DNA of 64,000 nucleotides, from assembly GCA_027382625.1 (NCBI GenBank), contig JAJKFJ010021539.1:56422-120421 (forward strand). Reading direction: 5' to 3'. Both the position numbers and the translations under genes were made by a program. The notes beneath the pieces were generated by a model. That model worked only from the letters and a program-made list of their open reading frames with translations, did not search any database and was not told the origin of the DNA. How positions within the stretch are numbered: position 1 is the stretch's first letter; every line of letters begins with the position of its first letter. Below are positions 48,515 to 60,469 of this stretch, in pieces. Origin of the DNA: Tetmemena sp. SeJ-2015. Taxonomy: Eukaryota > Ciliophora > Spirotrichea > Sporadotrichida > Oxytrichidae.

Positions 48515-49540
48515 TCAAAATAGATTATTCACCTCTATTTAAAAAGAAACGACTTCTATAATTTTAATGTTGGAGCGAGCAACTGGGAAAAACATGAAAT
48601 AGATCATCATACCATGAATTAGACCAACAGCTCCTAGGAAAGAAGTATACAAGCATTCCAATAATTATTTAACTACATTTTGAGCATTTTTTGGCTTTGA
48701 AGATTGTATTTGAATCAAAAAGTACCATGAAAAAAGGAAACAGTGAGCTCGGAATATAGATGATAAATGCAAAAACAAAGAAATAATTTTGACAGTTTTC
48801 GTTTACAAACTACTAACTGTAGTAGTAATAGATGAACATGAAGGTCACTAAATTTTAAACCAAGAAGTCCAAAAACGCGAATATTATAACAGCAACTATG
48901 TTTCCTTCAGAAACAAAACTCTTAGTGTCACATTTAAATAGAAATAAAACTATAATTACGATAATGAGTGTCACTTTTGATCCTTTGGAGATAAGTGGAT
49001 GGTCTCCTAGAGTTATTGTAATTACGCATCAGTGGCCTGAATAAATCATTTCGTAAGTCTTCATCAATACCACTGAACTCTTCAGACGATAAAAGTAATT
49101 TCAGATTAAATTAATATTTGTAAGTAAACTACTAGTTTGACTGGCAGTTTCCTTTATTTGAGGTTTAGAAGTTTTAGTTTAACACTGATGTCCTTATACT
49201 TGCTGCGTAAGATTCTCTTCGTCTACTAAATTGGACGGTCCCTCTTTTCTTTCCTCATTTGGATCCTGCTATTTATTGGCCTTTTGGATTTCACTAGACT
49301 TGTCAAATTTGAGGCATCTTTTGCACTGAACAAAGCAGTCTGGGCATGCTTAGCAGAAATTTTCATGAGTTTGCAAAAGCTTGTAAGGCAGCTAGCTATC
49401 ACAGCCTTTATCTCTGTTCTTGCAGTAGAGAGTGAATCCATTTAGCAGATCTGCAATAGAAGTAGGTAGTTCTTCTATTTCAGGTTCTTTTGTGAAGCAA
49501 ACATCTATCTATGTTCTTTAGGGGTATGCTTAAATAGTTG
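48515..49540 (-). CDS. TRAF-type zinc finger protein with membrane segments
   Basis: The 5' block (about 49540-49140) reads DVCFTKEPEIEELPTSIADL, then LYCKNRDKGCDSQLPYKLLQ and THENFCQACPDCFVQCKRC: the C-x5-C ... H-x3-C spacing is that of TRAF/SIAH-type zinc fingers. The 3' block (49060-48515) has four hydrophobic segments: VTLIIVIIVLFLFK, IVAVIIFAFLDFLVQNLVTF, YFFVFAFIIYIPSSLFPFFM and GAVGLIHGMMIYFMFFPVA, and ends at TGA 48517-48515. A one-base frame change near 48640 is unexplained. If both blocks are one gene, the product is a membrane-anchored ubiquitin-pathway-type adaptor (inference). The start codon is not found; the 5' end almost touches the NOM1 start. Confidence 0.5.
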
Positions 49541-49582
49541 CAGTAAAATTAAATAGTTTAATAATTAACTAAGCTATTAGTA

Positions 49583-52500
49583 ATGAACAGGAAACCCTTT
49601 AATAGTCACAAATAGTCATCTCAAGGCAATAGATCTGCCTCAACTGCAAGTAATAGAGGCAAGTCACAAGATGCAAACGATAAGGAGCCACACAAGTTCG
49701 TGTCCAGGAAGGAGCAGAGAAAGCAAAAGAAACAAGACAAAAAGCAGAAGCATGCTGATTTCTTCAGAAGCAGGTCTAAAGCAGCCAAAGAAGACTATAA
49801 ACTATAGATGCATCTACATATTGTCCATATATATATGTATATGCAAAGAGAAAGAGAAGAGTAAATAGAGCGAATTAAGGAGTAGAAAATGGAGAAGCAG
49901 AGATAAGATAAATTGTCATCTAAGATTGAAAAGCTCAAAGAAGAACAGAGAAATCTCAATTTAGGACAAAAGAAGAATAAAAACACTAAAGAGAATAATG
50001 CAAAGGAAACTATCAAACAAAAATCAATGCTTGGAAAGAGATAGAGACAGAATGTAGAATCAAATGACTCTGAAATTCAGAGTGAGGAAGAAAAAGTACA
50101 GACTAGCAAATCTAAACCAGTAAAGGCTTAGAAACTTAATGACTCGAGCATTGATAGATAGAAGTTCTTAAGAGAAAATGAAGCTGAGAGATAGAAATTA
50201 GATGCTGAGCTCAAGTTTTTTTAACACTATTTTATAATTTAAGTTCTTAGAGAAGAAACTGGGAATAAAGGGAGATGCAAAGAAAAGGCAAAAAGTGAAT
50301 AAGGCAATTGAACTTGAGGGCTTTGGAGATGGATTCATGGATTTCTTAGACGGTATCGAAGGTAAAATTAAGATTAAGAAGGAAGAATACAAACCTCAAG
50401 AATATAACTTTTTGGAGATAGTTTATTGTAAATATGTGTTCAGTGATGGAGAGGGACCTGAAGAAGGTGATTTAGAAATGAATGTAGCTGATAATGATAG
50501 CAATCAAGAAGGATTTGAAGATATGAGCGAGAATGAAGATTAAGAGTCGTTTGAGGATGATGATTAAGAAGGCTCTGAGGATGAAGAAGGGGAGGATATG
50601 GAAGATGAAATGGAAGATATGGATGAGGAGGGAGAAGATGAAGGAATGGAATAAGATGAGGATGGTGAAAGCGAGATGAATGAGTCTGCGTAAGATAGCG
50701 AAGATGATGAAGAAGATCCAGACTATAGCAGAGCTAAAGATAGCGTAGTGCACTCTGAAGATGATGAAGAAATCGACAGCGATATCTTATCTAAGTTTAA
50801 TGCTTATCTATGGATCAGAGAGTGATGATGAAGAGGAAGCAGAAGAATCAGATGAACTAGAGGAGGACGAAGAAGGCGAGGAAGAATCTTAGTCTGATTA
50901 AATTGATGAGAGTGAGCAAGAAACATTAACATAATCGAAAACGCAAAAGAAACAATCAGCTCAAGTTAGTTCATCAAAAGCAGAGGTCAATTTAAAAGTT
51001 AAGAATTAAAAGTAGGAACTTAAAAGCACTAAGAGTGTCGCATCTTTAGAAAATCCAGCACTTGAAAAAGCAATAAGATCACTCCTTAATAAAGTGAGTG
51101 AGGGAAACTTAGAATTGATGTTCAATCAGCTCTTACAACAAACTTCTTCCTATTTCAAGAATCCCCTTCAATATGCACACTGCTATTGCAAGGTATTCAT
51201 GCAGATGAATATTCACTCTGCGTAATAAATGTCTGCTATCCTTTCAACTAACTGCGCTATGGTTAGTGGGCTTCACAGAGTAATGGGAGCTCCGTTCTTC
51301 GCTACTTTTCTTAGACATATGTACAAGGATTTAATCGAAAGCCATTAGCTTATTATATTATTTCTATAAGCTTTCTATATCACCCCTTGGAGAAAGTGAA
51401 GTGACTGAAGAACAAGTAGATACTGCTTAAGGAAGAGTTAAGAACATCCTCAACTGCAATTTTAAAACTTATTTTACTTATTAACTGCTTCATTCACTTT
51501 TTCATCTTTCAATCGTTGAGTGCATCCTTGATGATTGATCTGATACACATCCTTATATCCTCATTCACAGAATCTGACCTGGAAGTTCTCATCTTCTTAC
51601 TTCATAATATCGGACTTCAGCTGCGTAAAGCAGACCCAGAAGCAATTAGAGATTTGATCCATCTCTCAGAGCAAAAGAAGAACTTAATCTTAACACTGAT
51701 ATTGTATTCCTCATCTTTAACTAATACGCAGTAGAGGTTAAACTAGCATAGGCAGCTGCTGATGAAAGTGAAGATATGAAAAAGGAGTTTGAAGCAATGA
51801 AAAAGAAAGATAGAAAGGTAGGGTTCCTCTATATGGAGCTTCAAGATATTAAGAATAATAAGGGAACTATGACACTCCAACTAAAGAGTATAGATCATCT
51901 ACAGACATGGCTGAAGAAGAACTAAAAGTTCCAAAGTGAACTAGACTTCTAACCTCTCTAACTTAGAAGCCAAACTATTCAATAGTCAATAGATAACGAG
52001 TCCTCTCTTTCATCAAAATAAGCTGCTTCATTTTTTATTATAAAATGGTGGTTGGGTGAATCAGAATAGCAAAATGAGGATAAGCAAAACAAGTTTTAAA
52101 AGCCTAAGGACTTCAAAGGAGAGTCAAAGCAAACTAGTGACCTGCTAGAGTTGGCTTAGAAATAGAAAATGAATACAGATATTAAGAAAGCAGTATTCTA
52201 AGCAATAGCTGGCGCTGAAGATTATGTTTAGGCCTTTGAAAATTGCTCAAGATTGAACTTATAAATCATTCAAAAAATATTTAAACTTAAAGAAGCAGTA
52301 AGAGAGAGAAATAGTGAAGGTTCTCATGCATCTATGCGTTAATGAAAAGGGAACTTTCAACAAATTCTACGCTCTCCTAGCTTAGCGTTTGTGTAAATTT
52401 TAACCTCAGTCCTATCGTTACTCTCTAAAGTATACGCTCTGGGATTACTTAAAGACTCTTTCTAAGTTTGACATAAGGCAGATCGCTAACTTAGCAAAGC

Positions 52501-52959
52501 TATTTGGATTCTTGATAGGATCAGGAGATATACCCCTACATTTCTTGAAAGTGATAGATTTTGAAGAGGTCTCTTAGCCTCAGCAGCTATTCCTCTTTGT
52601 TCTCTTTGATTACATTTTCGACAGGTAAGTTTCTATACACATAAATTAACATATGTAGCAATTCCAAGGATTAGATAAAGTTGGCTTTCAAAAAAGGACT
52701 GAGCATCAAAGGTGAGGGCGATGAAAAGACAGGAGACTTTAGAAAGGGACTCTCTGAGTATTTGCTGTCTAAATTCTACCTTAAGAAGAAGCAAGAGTTT
52801 GAGAAGGCTGGAAGTAAGATGCCTCAAGAACTGCAAGCAAAGATGAGGACGACAATGGATGTGATCAATCAAATGCAGGAGAATGAATTCATGAGTTCCA
52901 ATTAAGCCTCCAAAGGAAGGAAGAAATCGGATGGAAACGATAGTGATGACATTTACTGA
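49583..52959 (+). CDS. NOM1/Sgd1-like nucleolar MIF4G-MA3 protein
   Basis: ATG 49583 starts MNRKPFNSHKQSSQG, a basic N-terminus (RKEQRKQKKQDKKQ) and coiled Lys/Glu stretch. FLEKKLGIKGDAKKRQKV and GFGDGFMDFLDGIEG follow, then a long Asp/Glu tract (50420-50960). The MIF4G domain is ALEKAIRSLLNKVSEGNLEL, SGLHRVMGAPFFATFLRHMY, EVLIFLLHNIGLQLRKADPE. The MA3 domain is MNTDIKKAVFQAIAGAEDYV, ALLAQRLCKFQPQSYRYSL, IANLAKLFGFLIGSGDIPL. A GTAAGT intron (52625-52658) precedes DQIKLAFKKGLSIKG; the stop is TGA 52957-52959. NOM1/Sgd1 acts in the nucleolus in 18S rRNA processing with the DEAD-box protein eIF4A3/Fal1. Domain order and acidic insert fit the family. Several small introns or IESs interrupt it (for example near 49800, 50220, 51350). 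Confidence 0.85.
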
Positions 52960-53151
52960 GCGATCTGAAAATGAATTCAAGATTTCTAAGTCTCTCCAGT
53001 TAAATCTTGATTTAATTAAATTACAATTACCATTCAAATGTATAAAAATAGATCCTACCTAAATAATGCAAATATGTAAAGCAAAGCGGACATGTATTGT
53101 GTGTTATCACTTTGTTTGCGATAAAAAATTTGCTCAGTTTAACATTGTAAA

Positions 53152-53947
53152 TCATTAAAATTCACAATGTTTACAAGTCTAACAGAAATTTTGATTGCAA
53201 CTAGTGCAATAGTGAGGATTCTTAAGTAAATTGCTGCACAACTTACACTGAAATAGCTCAAAGAGCTATTAGTTTTGTGAAATATTAGCAATTCTTTCTT
53301 TGCTATAAAACATGCCAGTCATTGAATGTGAGGCACAAGATCCTCTGCCTATATCTTCACATACATGAATACTTCTTTCTTCCAACTATACATTAATAAT
53401 ATTGTATTAAACTTTACTTGAGAGGAGTTGAAGACTTTTGAGCAGAAATGGCAATGTTTAACTTTGCTCTATGAAATAGCTAAAATATCATCATCACTTT
53501 GAATATCTCCCATCATGCAACTGAATTCATGTTTCTTAAGCTCTTAGGTTGTGCTTGAATCTAATTCAAAAATTAATGTTCTCGTAAATTTTGATTGAAT
53601 AAGAGCAGCCGTTCGACTTATACTTGCAGAAAAACTTGATTTCCTTGATCAGATTCATTAGCACAGGTGAAATGTCAACGAACTTGGCCTTTTGAGTATT
53701 GCAATAAGGGCAAGTGGAATACTTGTTCGCCCACTCTTATATGCATTTATATAATAAATGAAGCTATTCATCATCATGATAATAATTTGGAACAGAAAAG
53801 CTGATTGTGGCAAGAGCTGCACTCTACTGGCTTTCTATTCTCTGTGATTACTGAATAGCATATTCCGCACAAAAGCAGGTCCTTTAAGTCTTTGATTGAA
53901 CTCTGATCGATCATTCTTTCCTAGGGTGCGTCTTCAACTTCTATCAT
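53152..53947 (-). CDS. RING plus TRAF-type zinc finger protein (putative E3 ligase)
   Basis: ATG 53947 starts MIEVEDAPQERMIDQSSIKD. The RING-type cluster is LLLCGICYSVITENRK, VECSSCHNQLFC and, across an IES, YKCIQEWANKYSTCPYC. TRAF-type fingers follow (KFFCKYKSNGCSYSI; LKKHEFSCMMGD). After a 32-nt GT-AG intron (about 53430-53399) come HVCEDIGRGSCASHSM and a second Cys-rich end CKLCSNLLKNPHYCTSCNQN, stopping at TGA 53154-53152. RING/TRAF proteins are ubiquitin ligases or signalling adaptors. Frame breaks near 53590 suggest one more IES. Convergent with NOM1 and 108 bp from the next gene upstream. Confidence 0.75.
53751..53785. other. IES, pointer ATAATAA, 28 bp removed
   Basis: The 7-bp word ATAATAA lies at 53751-53757 and 53779-53785. 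Removing 28 bp turns a - strand frame with three TGA codons into CHNQLFCSKLLYKCIQEWAN, completing the zinc-binding domain. This is the longest pointer found here and gives a family-consistent protein. Confidence 0.82.
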
Positions 53948-54055
53948 TTTGTTTTTAACTTATAATTTTGACTAATAGATTATGTCCTCATTAAATTATT
54001 ATCAAGATAAGCAGAATCATTCTTAAAGTATGAACTAGAATTAAGGAAATAATAA

Positions 54056-54826
54056 TCAGGTGCAGCTTATAAAACTTTTCTTGCCCTCCTCTTGAACTTG
54101 TTCGTTGAGATATTTATAAAGGCCCTCGCTTATCTGATAATTGACTCCATAGTCTTTGAAACCTAATCTAGTTTGACTTTGCATAGTGACTGTCATAGCT
54201 TTAAATACCTATGTGCACTCTTTGACTGTGACCAGAGTATCTATAATCATCCCGTACCATGTTGCTTGTGAAAACTGGAAAGTGTAGCTTTAGTTGTAGA
54301 CAGTTTCGCTAGCCTTCATGGCTGCTAGAGGCTCAATTAGTTGACCAGATTAGTTAAGAATCCATTCTTTGATGAGTCCATTAACATCTGTTTGCTTGAA
54401 GGTAACTGGATAACGCATTTCAATGTTGTTTGCTCTATATTAGTTGGACTTGTTGACTCTGATGCAACCATTTGAGTTAGGAGGGCAGAAATTATTGTAG
54501 AGGGAATCTGTAGATACTACAGCTGAGAAAAATTGCTGAACAAACATCAAGATTATTATTCTAGCCAGGATTTGCTTGCTCACGAACTATAAATTATGAT
54601 TTAGTGGATATGAAGGTTGAATTTTGCTGCACTTACGATTAAAAGCTTAAGCACTGATCGCACGATGCCCTTCTTTTTCAAAAGTCTAATCAATCCATCG
54701 AAGATTAAAGTCACAAAGTGGAAAATAAAACACTATTCCTGAGAAATAGAGGCCTTCATCGTACATATTGTGGAGGCATAAGATGTATGTACCCACATCA
54801 AACAACAATAAATTGTTCTCAATCAT
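54056..54826 (-). CDS. Conserved-looking protein, one hydrophobic segment
   Basis: ATG 54826 starts MIENNLLLFDVGTYILCLHN and continues LYFSGIVFYFPLCDFNLRWI. A 50-nt GTAAGT...TATAG intron (about 54640-54590) leads to a hydrophobic stretch ILARIIILMFVQQFFSAVVS, then FCPPNSNGCIRVNKSNQYRA, MRYPVTFKQTDVNGLIKEWI, SQATWYGMIIDTLVTVKECT and LYKYLNEQVQEEGKKSFISC, with TGA at 54058-54056. The NxC motif after the hydrophobic segment recalls DUF1499-type proteins, but this resemblance is weak. About 240 aa; probably membrane-associated. No other IES is needed. Confidence 0.6.
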
Positions 54827-55189
54827 ATAAATGAGGAATAGAAATTGCGAAAACTTTGAAACATTTTAATAGATAAAAGCTATAGACTCTGAATAAAAAA
54901 GAAGCTTTTTAAGGGAAAAAGAGTTGAACTGTAAATTTGAATATAAACGATATTTCTTAATTATAAATTTTAACGATTATAGATTATAAATTAATCATTA
55001 AGAAAAAGAAGGATAGTAATCTCTTTCAAGCTTCATAGTTTTTTCATTTGCTTTTTAACTAAATGCTTCCCAAAGCTCACACTCTTTAAGCTCACCACCC
55101 TCATAATGTACACATTTCTTTCTTATAAAAGTTAATAGAATTAAAACAAATTGTTTTTAGATAAGTTTGTTATTAGACTCACTATACAA
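54827..55189. promoter_or_regulatory. Divergent intergenic region
   Basis: AT-rich DNA between the start of the - strand gene and the cyclin gene. It should contain both promoters; no motif is assigned. Confidence 0.35.
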
Positions 55190-58100
55190 CTCGCTAGTTT
55201 ACCAATAGTAGAGACAACAGTCGAACTCATGTGAATCTAAAGAATGGCAACTCAACATCTTCATCTCACCAGGCTCATTCCTCGTCAATCCATTAGTTGA
55301 ACAACGCACAGTAGTAGAACTAATCCTCTTCTAATTAAAACTAGCAGCAAAACTAGTAAAACTTACTCCTTGTGAACAAAGAGAACAAGTTTTAATCCCT
55401 GCTTGCTGCAGTGGAGCTAAATAGAACTTCTTAGGGGGCAGCAGCTGATAAGAGAAGACCATCAGCTCAGGGAGGCGCAAACTCCGCCATGATGAAGGAC
55501 CACTACCAATCACATAGAGAGTTTGGAAGGGACATATCCAACTCACACATCAATAATGCTAACCCTCCTAATGAGAGAAGTTCTCACCAAAATCCTCAAA
55601 TTATAAATGCAAAAATTATAAATTCAACAACTAATCTACTTAATACAATTTATTAACTTTGTTTAATCAGGCTAGTGGCAGCAACATCAGCCTTTTCAAG
55701 AACTTTATATCTCAGTACTAGAGTGGCTCCAATCCTACAATTTAAGGCAACCCTTCCAAATAGCAGCAGCATTCAAGCCATTTAGCCAATAGTGGAAATG
55801 GAAACGTAAACCTGCAAAAACTGGATCTAAATAAGATTGCAAGCACCTATTCGCATCTCCCAAATAATTACCCATCTTAGCGTGGGGTGAGTTCCTCAGC
55901 TGGAAATACTCACATGCAAAGTAGCGCAAATATCAATCTAAGTTAGAGCTCTCACAATAATACCCAAAGTTTCAACAACACAGGAAATAATACTAGCTCT
56001 TCAGGGGCTGCACCACTTCCTCCAACTCATGTCAGTCTTCAATCCAATTTGAATGGCAACAACAGCAGCCAAGTCAAGCAAACTTATTAGCTAAAGCATA
56101 ATAATAACACAAGCCAAAGCACTATCAACCTCAATATGACTGCGGCAACAGATGAGACAGTCAAGAAGCTTAAGGCAAACTAATTACCTTCTGGAGGTGG
56201 AGCCAGAGCTGCTTCTTCTCAAGGTGGTGCTCATAACAATTCCGGGATCCTCCCTCCTCAAATGATGATGACCAACCATCATAATGGAAATGAAAACACT
56301 AGCAGAGCAGGCACTGCACATGCAACTGGAAATACTAGTGGTATAGCTATGAACAGCAACGGTTTTGGAGGATCAAGAAATTCCTTGTAAATGCATAGCC
56401 AATAGAGTGTTGCTTAAATGACTCATTAAATCAGGGAGTAACTTAGAGGCAAGCATGCTTCTGGATCTCACATTTCCCATCACTATGCTGCAACTACTAG
56501 AAGAAATGACTTATTATAGAAGTATATTGAGAATAAAATGGAATGGGTGAAGATTTTAGAAGAGTTGGACACCAACTTACTTCTGAAGCGAACAAGAGCA
56601 AAGAAGATGAGAATAGAGCATCAGCTTCTGCAAGTACTGGAGTAAATTCTTCAATGATGGCAGGTGGGAACAACACTTCACAAATGAGTAACACTGGAGG
56701 CCACTCTGTCATGCCAGCAAATAACAAGAGCGGTTCTATTGTAAGCAGATAGACTGCAGCTTAGTAAATTCTCCAAGCAAAGGGACTTGGCAACAAACTT
56801 ATCACTAATACTCAAAGAGCTGCTTACTCAACAAGCGGTGGAATGAATCAGCTATCACAGCACAATTCTAATCTCTAATCACTGCAGTCATCTTAGATTC
56901 ACTATAAACTTTAAGCTTCAAAGCAGAGCTTTTAAAATAGAGAGGCGATCTCGAATGCTGAGGACAAAGAAAATAAAAGAGAATTCATGAATAGACAAAA
57001 TATTCATCCTTCACAACAAAACATTTACAACGCTGCAACAAGCATTCCAGGATCTGCATAGAGCACAAGCAGTCTACTCAAAAGATCCAAAACTTCTGAT
57101 CCATCCAGAGCTCCTCTCAGATAAAAAGAGAATCAAAACCCAAATCAATAGCAGTCTACAGTCGTGCCGATAAGTAAAATCATTGAATAATCTTTCCCTT
57201 CTTCAACCACAGCTTCAACTTAAAATAACTACCAACCTAATGAGTCTATAGCAAAGGAAAATATACTCCTTCCTTCTTATCCAAACCCTACTTAGTAACT
57301 CTAAAATCCAGCTCATCCTATCTCTACAGTGACCCTAAATCTACCATCTCCCTCTGTTTCATAACCTAAAAAGATAACACCAGAGTCTTTAGCATAAGTC
57401 GCACAAATTATGGAAGACAGGCGTAAAGAGAGAATGAAGACTCTCACCAGAAACCTCGAGGTATGCGATCTTCTAGATATGAGAAATCCTTAAAGCGTTG
57501 CAGAATATGCTCCTCAAATCTATAAACATATGCATCAAGAAGAGCTAGGCCACTTATATCCTAAAGACTTTATGCAGAATCAAAGTGAAATCACTGAGAA
57601 AATGAGAGCTTACTTGATTGACTGGCTGACAGAGCTTCATCTTAAGTTCAAGCTATGGCCTGAGACTTTATTTGTATGTGTAGGTCTCATAGACAAGTTT
57701 CTGATGAATGAGAATGACTTTAAGAAGAGAGATTTACAATGCTTAGGTCTCACAGCCCTTCATGTTGCAGGTAAATATGAAGAGATCTACCCACCTGAAC
57801 TCAAGAACATTTTAAGAGTAACAGATAATGCAGTCTAAAAAGATCAAGTCTTAAAGCTTGAATTTAGAATACTTCAAAAGCTAGATTTCAATGTGACTTT
57901 CCCCTCGATATTCAGGTTTATGGAACGCTACTCTCGCATTGCATAAGTCAACGAGCGAACTCAATTATTGGCTGGCTATCTTTGTGAGAGTTGTCTCTTA
58001 GATTGTACTTTGATGAAAGAAAGGCCTTCTAAATTAGCTGCCGTTTCTTTGTATGCAGCACAAAGAGTAATGAAGGGACCACAAGCAACTGTATGGAACG

Positions 58101-58261
58101 CTACTCTAACTAAAAATACGGGGTATAAGGAAGAGGAGGTTAGAGGGATGGCAATTGACTTGCTGTAATTTATAAAGAATGTAGAAGGATCTTCTCTACA
58201 GTCTATATTCAAAAAATACTCTTCACCAAAATATCTTGAGGTGGCCAGATTACTGGAGTGA
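55190..58261 (+). CDS. Mitotic A/B-type cyclin with long Asn/Ser/Gln N-terminus
   Basis: The first 2.1 kb encode a low-complexity region (HQAHSSSIHQLNNAQQQ; SAQGGANSAMMKDHYQSHRE; GEDFRRVGHQLTSEANKSKE). Then come IMEDRRKERMKTLTRNLEV and the cyclin box: YAPQIYKHMHQEEL, MRAYLIDWLTELHLKFKLWP, DLQCLGLTALHVAGKYEEIY, and the second fold FRFMERYSRIAQVN, ERPSKLAAVSLYAAQRVMKG, ending VARLLE at TGA 58259-58261. The M-R-x2-L-x-D-W-L and K-Y-E-E-x-Y-P-P motifs are diagnostic of A/B cyclins, which activate CDK1. The N-terminus is far longer than usual. No destruction box is assigned with confidence. The start codon is not clear, so the 5' end is approximate. Confidence 0.85.
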
Positions 58262-58714
58262 TCTAATTATTTTATCTCTAAACAAGACATTTGCTACGAT
58301 ATATTGAACTAAATAAATATTTCTTAGTGCTTGACTCACTTCTGATATCTCGTCTTAGCACTATATGTCAACGTTGCAAATATAAATATTGATTGCCTTT
58401 TTCTGTATAAGAAATAGGCATCTATTATTCATTATTTTGATCTAATTTACGATTCATGAAATATTGCCTAGTAAAAAATCTGTCTTCATTAATGAAAATT
58501 TTAAACTTAAATAACTTATTAGTGCTATTAACATTAATTATCTTTACAAGTGTCTTTTTATTTCACTTCTTTGATTTGATGGACTTTCTTGACGTTGCGA
58601 AACTTAAGTTTCCATCGCTGCTCTTATTGTTTTTCTAGCTGTGTTAAGTATTCCCTACGTTAAAACTGGTCCCTGTCAGTCCCATTTGTGATTTTCCCTT
58701 GCTGAAAATTAAAA
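58262..58714. other. AT-rich convergent intergenic stretch
   Basis: Between the cyclin stop and the stop of the opposing gene. A 60-codon + strand frame here is hydrophobic and lies in AT-rich DNA; I do not regard it as a gene. Confidence 0.4.
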
Positions 58715-60010
58715 TCAAACATAGCTGACTTCATGTGATTACTTGAGCTTGATCATCATCCTTAGGTCGTTAACGTGTCTGAAAGCAGGACTGAAGAAGA
58801 GATTTTCATGGTCGAGTTTTTACTGAAGCAGAGTGTAGCGTTTAGGGAGTTTATCTGTAGACTTGAACTACTCCATAAAATTGTTAAATTCATCTTCTGA
58901 CTGCTTGTGCAACTTTTCCTAAAACTTCTTCACTTTTTCAGCAGGAGTCAGAACGGGTCTGCTTGTATAAAATTGCAAAAGCTTTAACTTAATAATTATT
59001 AAAGTAGGCTCAGGGGTAGTAGGAGTGAATGAGAGATCTTTCTGAGATTTAAGGAACTAATTCTACTGAGTATAGGATGTCATCACTGTGGGGTTGCGAT
59101 GGAGCTACATAGCACTTTAGAAGTTGCTTATTCTAGAAGTATTTTGAGCATTCATGCTTGAATTTGGTTGTCTAGATTCTCCTCCATATATAGCAGGCTT
59201 TTTATAAGCATGATGGACCACATGATCTAGAAAGAAACCTTTCGCCTTTAAATATTACAATAATGGTTTCAGAGATAATTAAATTGAGTAGCTATTTTAG
59301 TCTTAGTTGGTCAATTCTCATATCGTCTATAACAGCTTGGTTGTTTTAAATGGTCTTGAGAGTAGCAGCGAAAGAAGTTATTTTATTTTTCGGCTATGGT
59401 CCCAGAAGTATTTTCATTTTTTTGATCTGTTCACTTGTCATTTCTTCTCCCTAGCCTCTTGCAGATGGAGTTGGCAATGTCATATTAGTTTCAGTTTGCT
59501 AGGAATTAAATGCAGGGTCGCCTTCCATTTACTAGTTCGATGATTTAGAATTTTTATTGTGCTTGGCGCTACTAGGCACCAAACAAAACAGCTAAAATAT
59601 ACTTACTTCTTATAAATGATCAGCCTTCTTAAAAAGCTCAAAGATCTACCTGAGCTCTCTTCTCTGCTATTTTTTTCTATGACTGTATGAATTGACTTTC
59701 TTTTTGGCAGAAGAGCTGCAGATTTATCCTACTTACCCTTCTCATCCTTCTTCTATTCTTCTTTATCATTTCCCTTTAGAATTAAACATATCATGGAATA
59801 GAAAGGTGAGAGACTTCCTGAGTACATTAGCTTTCTATCGGTCAAGACTATGCTTGAACTTTTACTCAACCTTTTAAAGATAGTTTAAGGCATTTTAGTG
59901 CAAGATTTGCTTGGTGTCTCCTACCTTTTTGTTCAGTAAAAAGTCAAAACTTTGGTAGAAGCGGTAGGATGGCGGGTAGTTAAAATTTAAGAAATATGGT
60001 ATTATAGTTC
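58715..60010 (-). CDS. Unrecognised Lys/Ser-rich protein
   Basis: On the - strand, 60010-59640 reads YPPSYRFYQSFDFLLNKK, ILHQNALNYLQKVEQKFKHS, DKEEQKKDEKGKQDKSAALL and REESSGRSLSFLRRLIIYKK. 59330-58715 continues IQLSLKPLLQYLKAKGFFLD, YGGESRQPNSSMNAQNTSRI, PAEKVKKFQEKLHKQSEDEF and ENLFFSPAFRHVNDLRMMIK, ending in TGA 58717-58715. Frames shift near 59780 and around 59550, so IESs or introns remain. No family recognised; no membrane segment. It may be one gene with the segment at 60470-61560. Confidence 0.5.
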
Positions 60011-60469
60011 TTCTACTTGATTGGATTAAGATCATCATTCAGGAATAATTATAGCTGAGAATTTAATAGGAAATATAATTAAATTAAATGAATAATAATT
60101 CGCAATTTCGATTATCAGGACAGTTAAGCTTAGCTAATTTGAAATAATTATTATTTCATTTGATCAGAGAATGAAATTTTAAGATACTTTTATCCTTTTA
60201 AGTGCTTTTGAATCTCATTGTGAGCGGAGTTAGCTCGAGCAGCACAAGATTAAATTAACAGAGAATTCAGAAATATGAGTATTTTGTAAATCATATCTCT
60301 TGATACAAAATTTTAAGAAGCTATCGAAAAAGTCCCAGATTGTAGTGGTTAGCACATATTCTAACTGACACTAATTTATGACTCTTCTTTTATTATTTTA
60401 ATTAAATTTTGATTTCCATTTAATTTTAACTATAATGTCTACAAAATCAAAATAATGAAATGCAAAATT
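60011..60469. other. AT-rich stretch
   Basis: No coding frame with protein-like composition is seen. It separates two - strand coding blocks and could be an eliminated segment or an intergenic region. Confidence 0.35.

Noticed and set aside
52633..53037. 134-codon - strand frame
   Set aside because: It is antisense to the C-terminal MA3-proximal end of the NOM1 gene.
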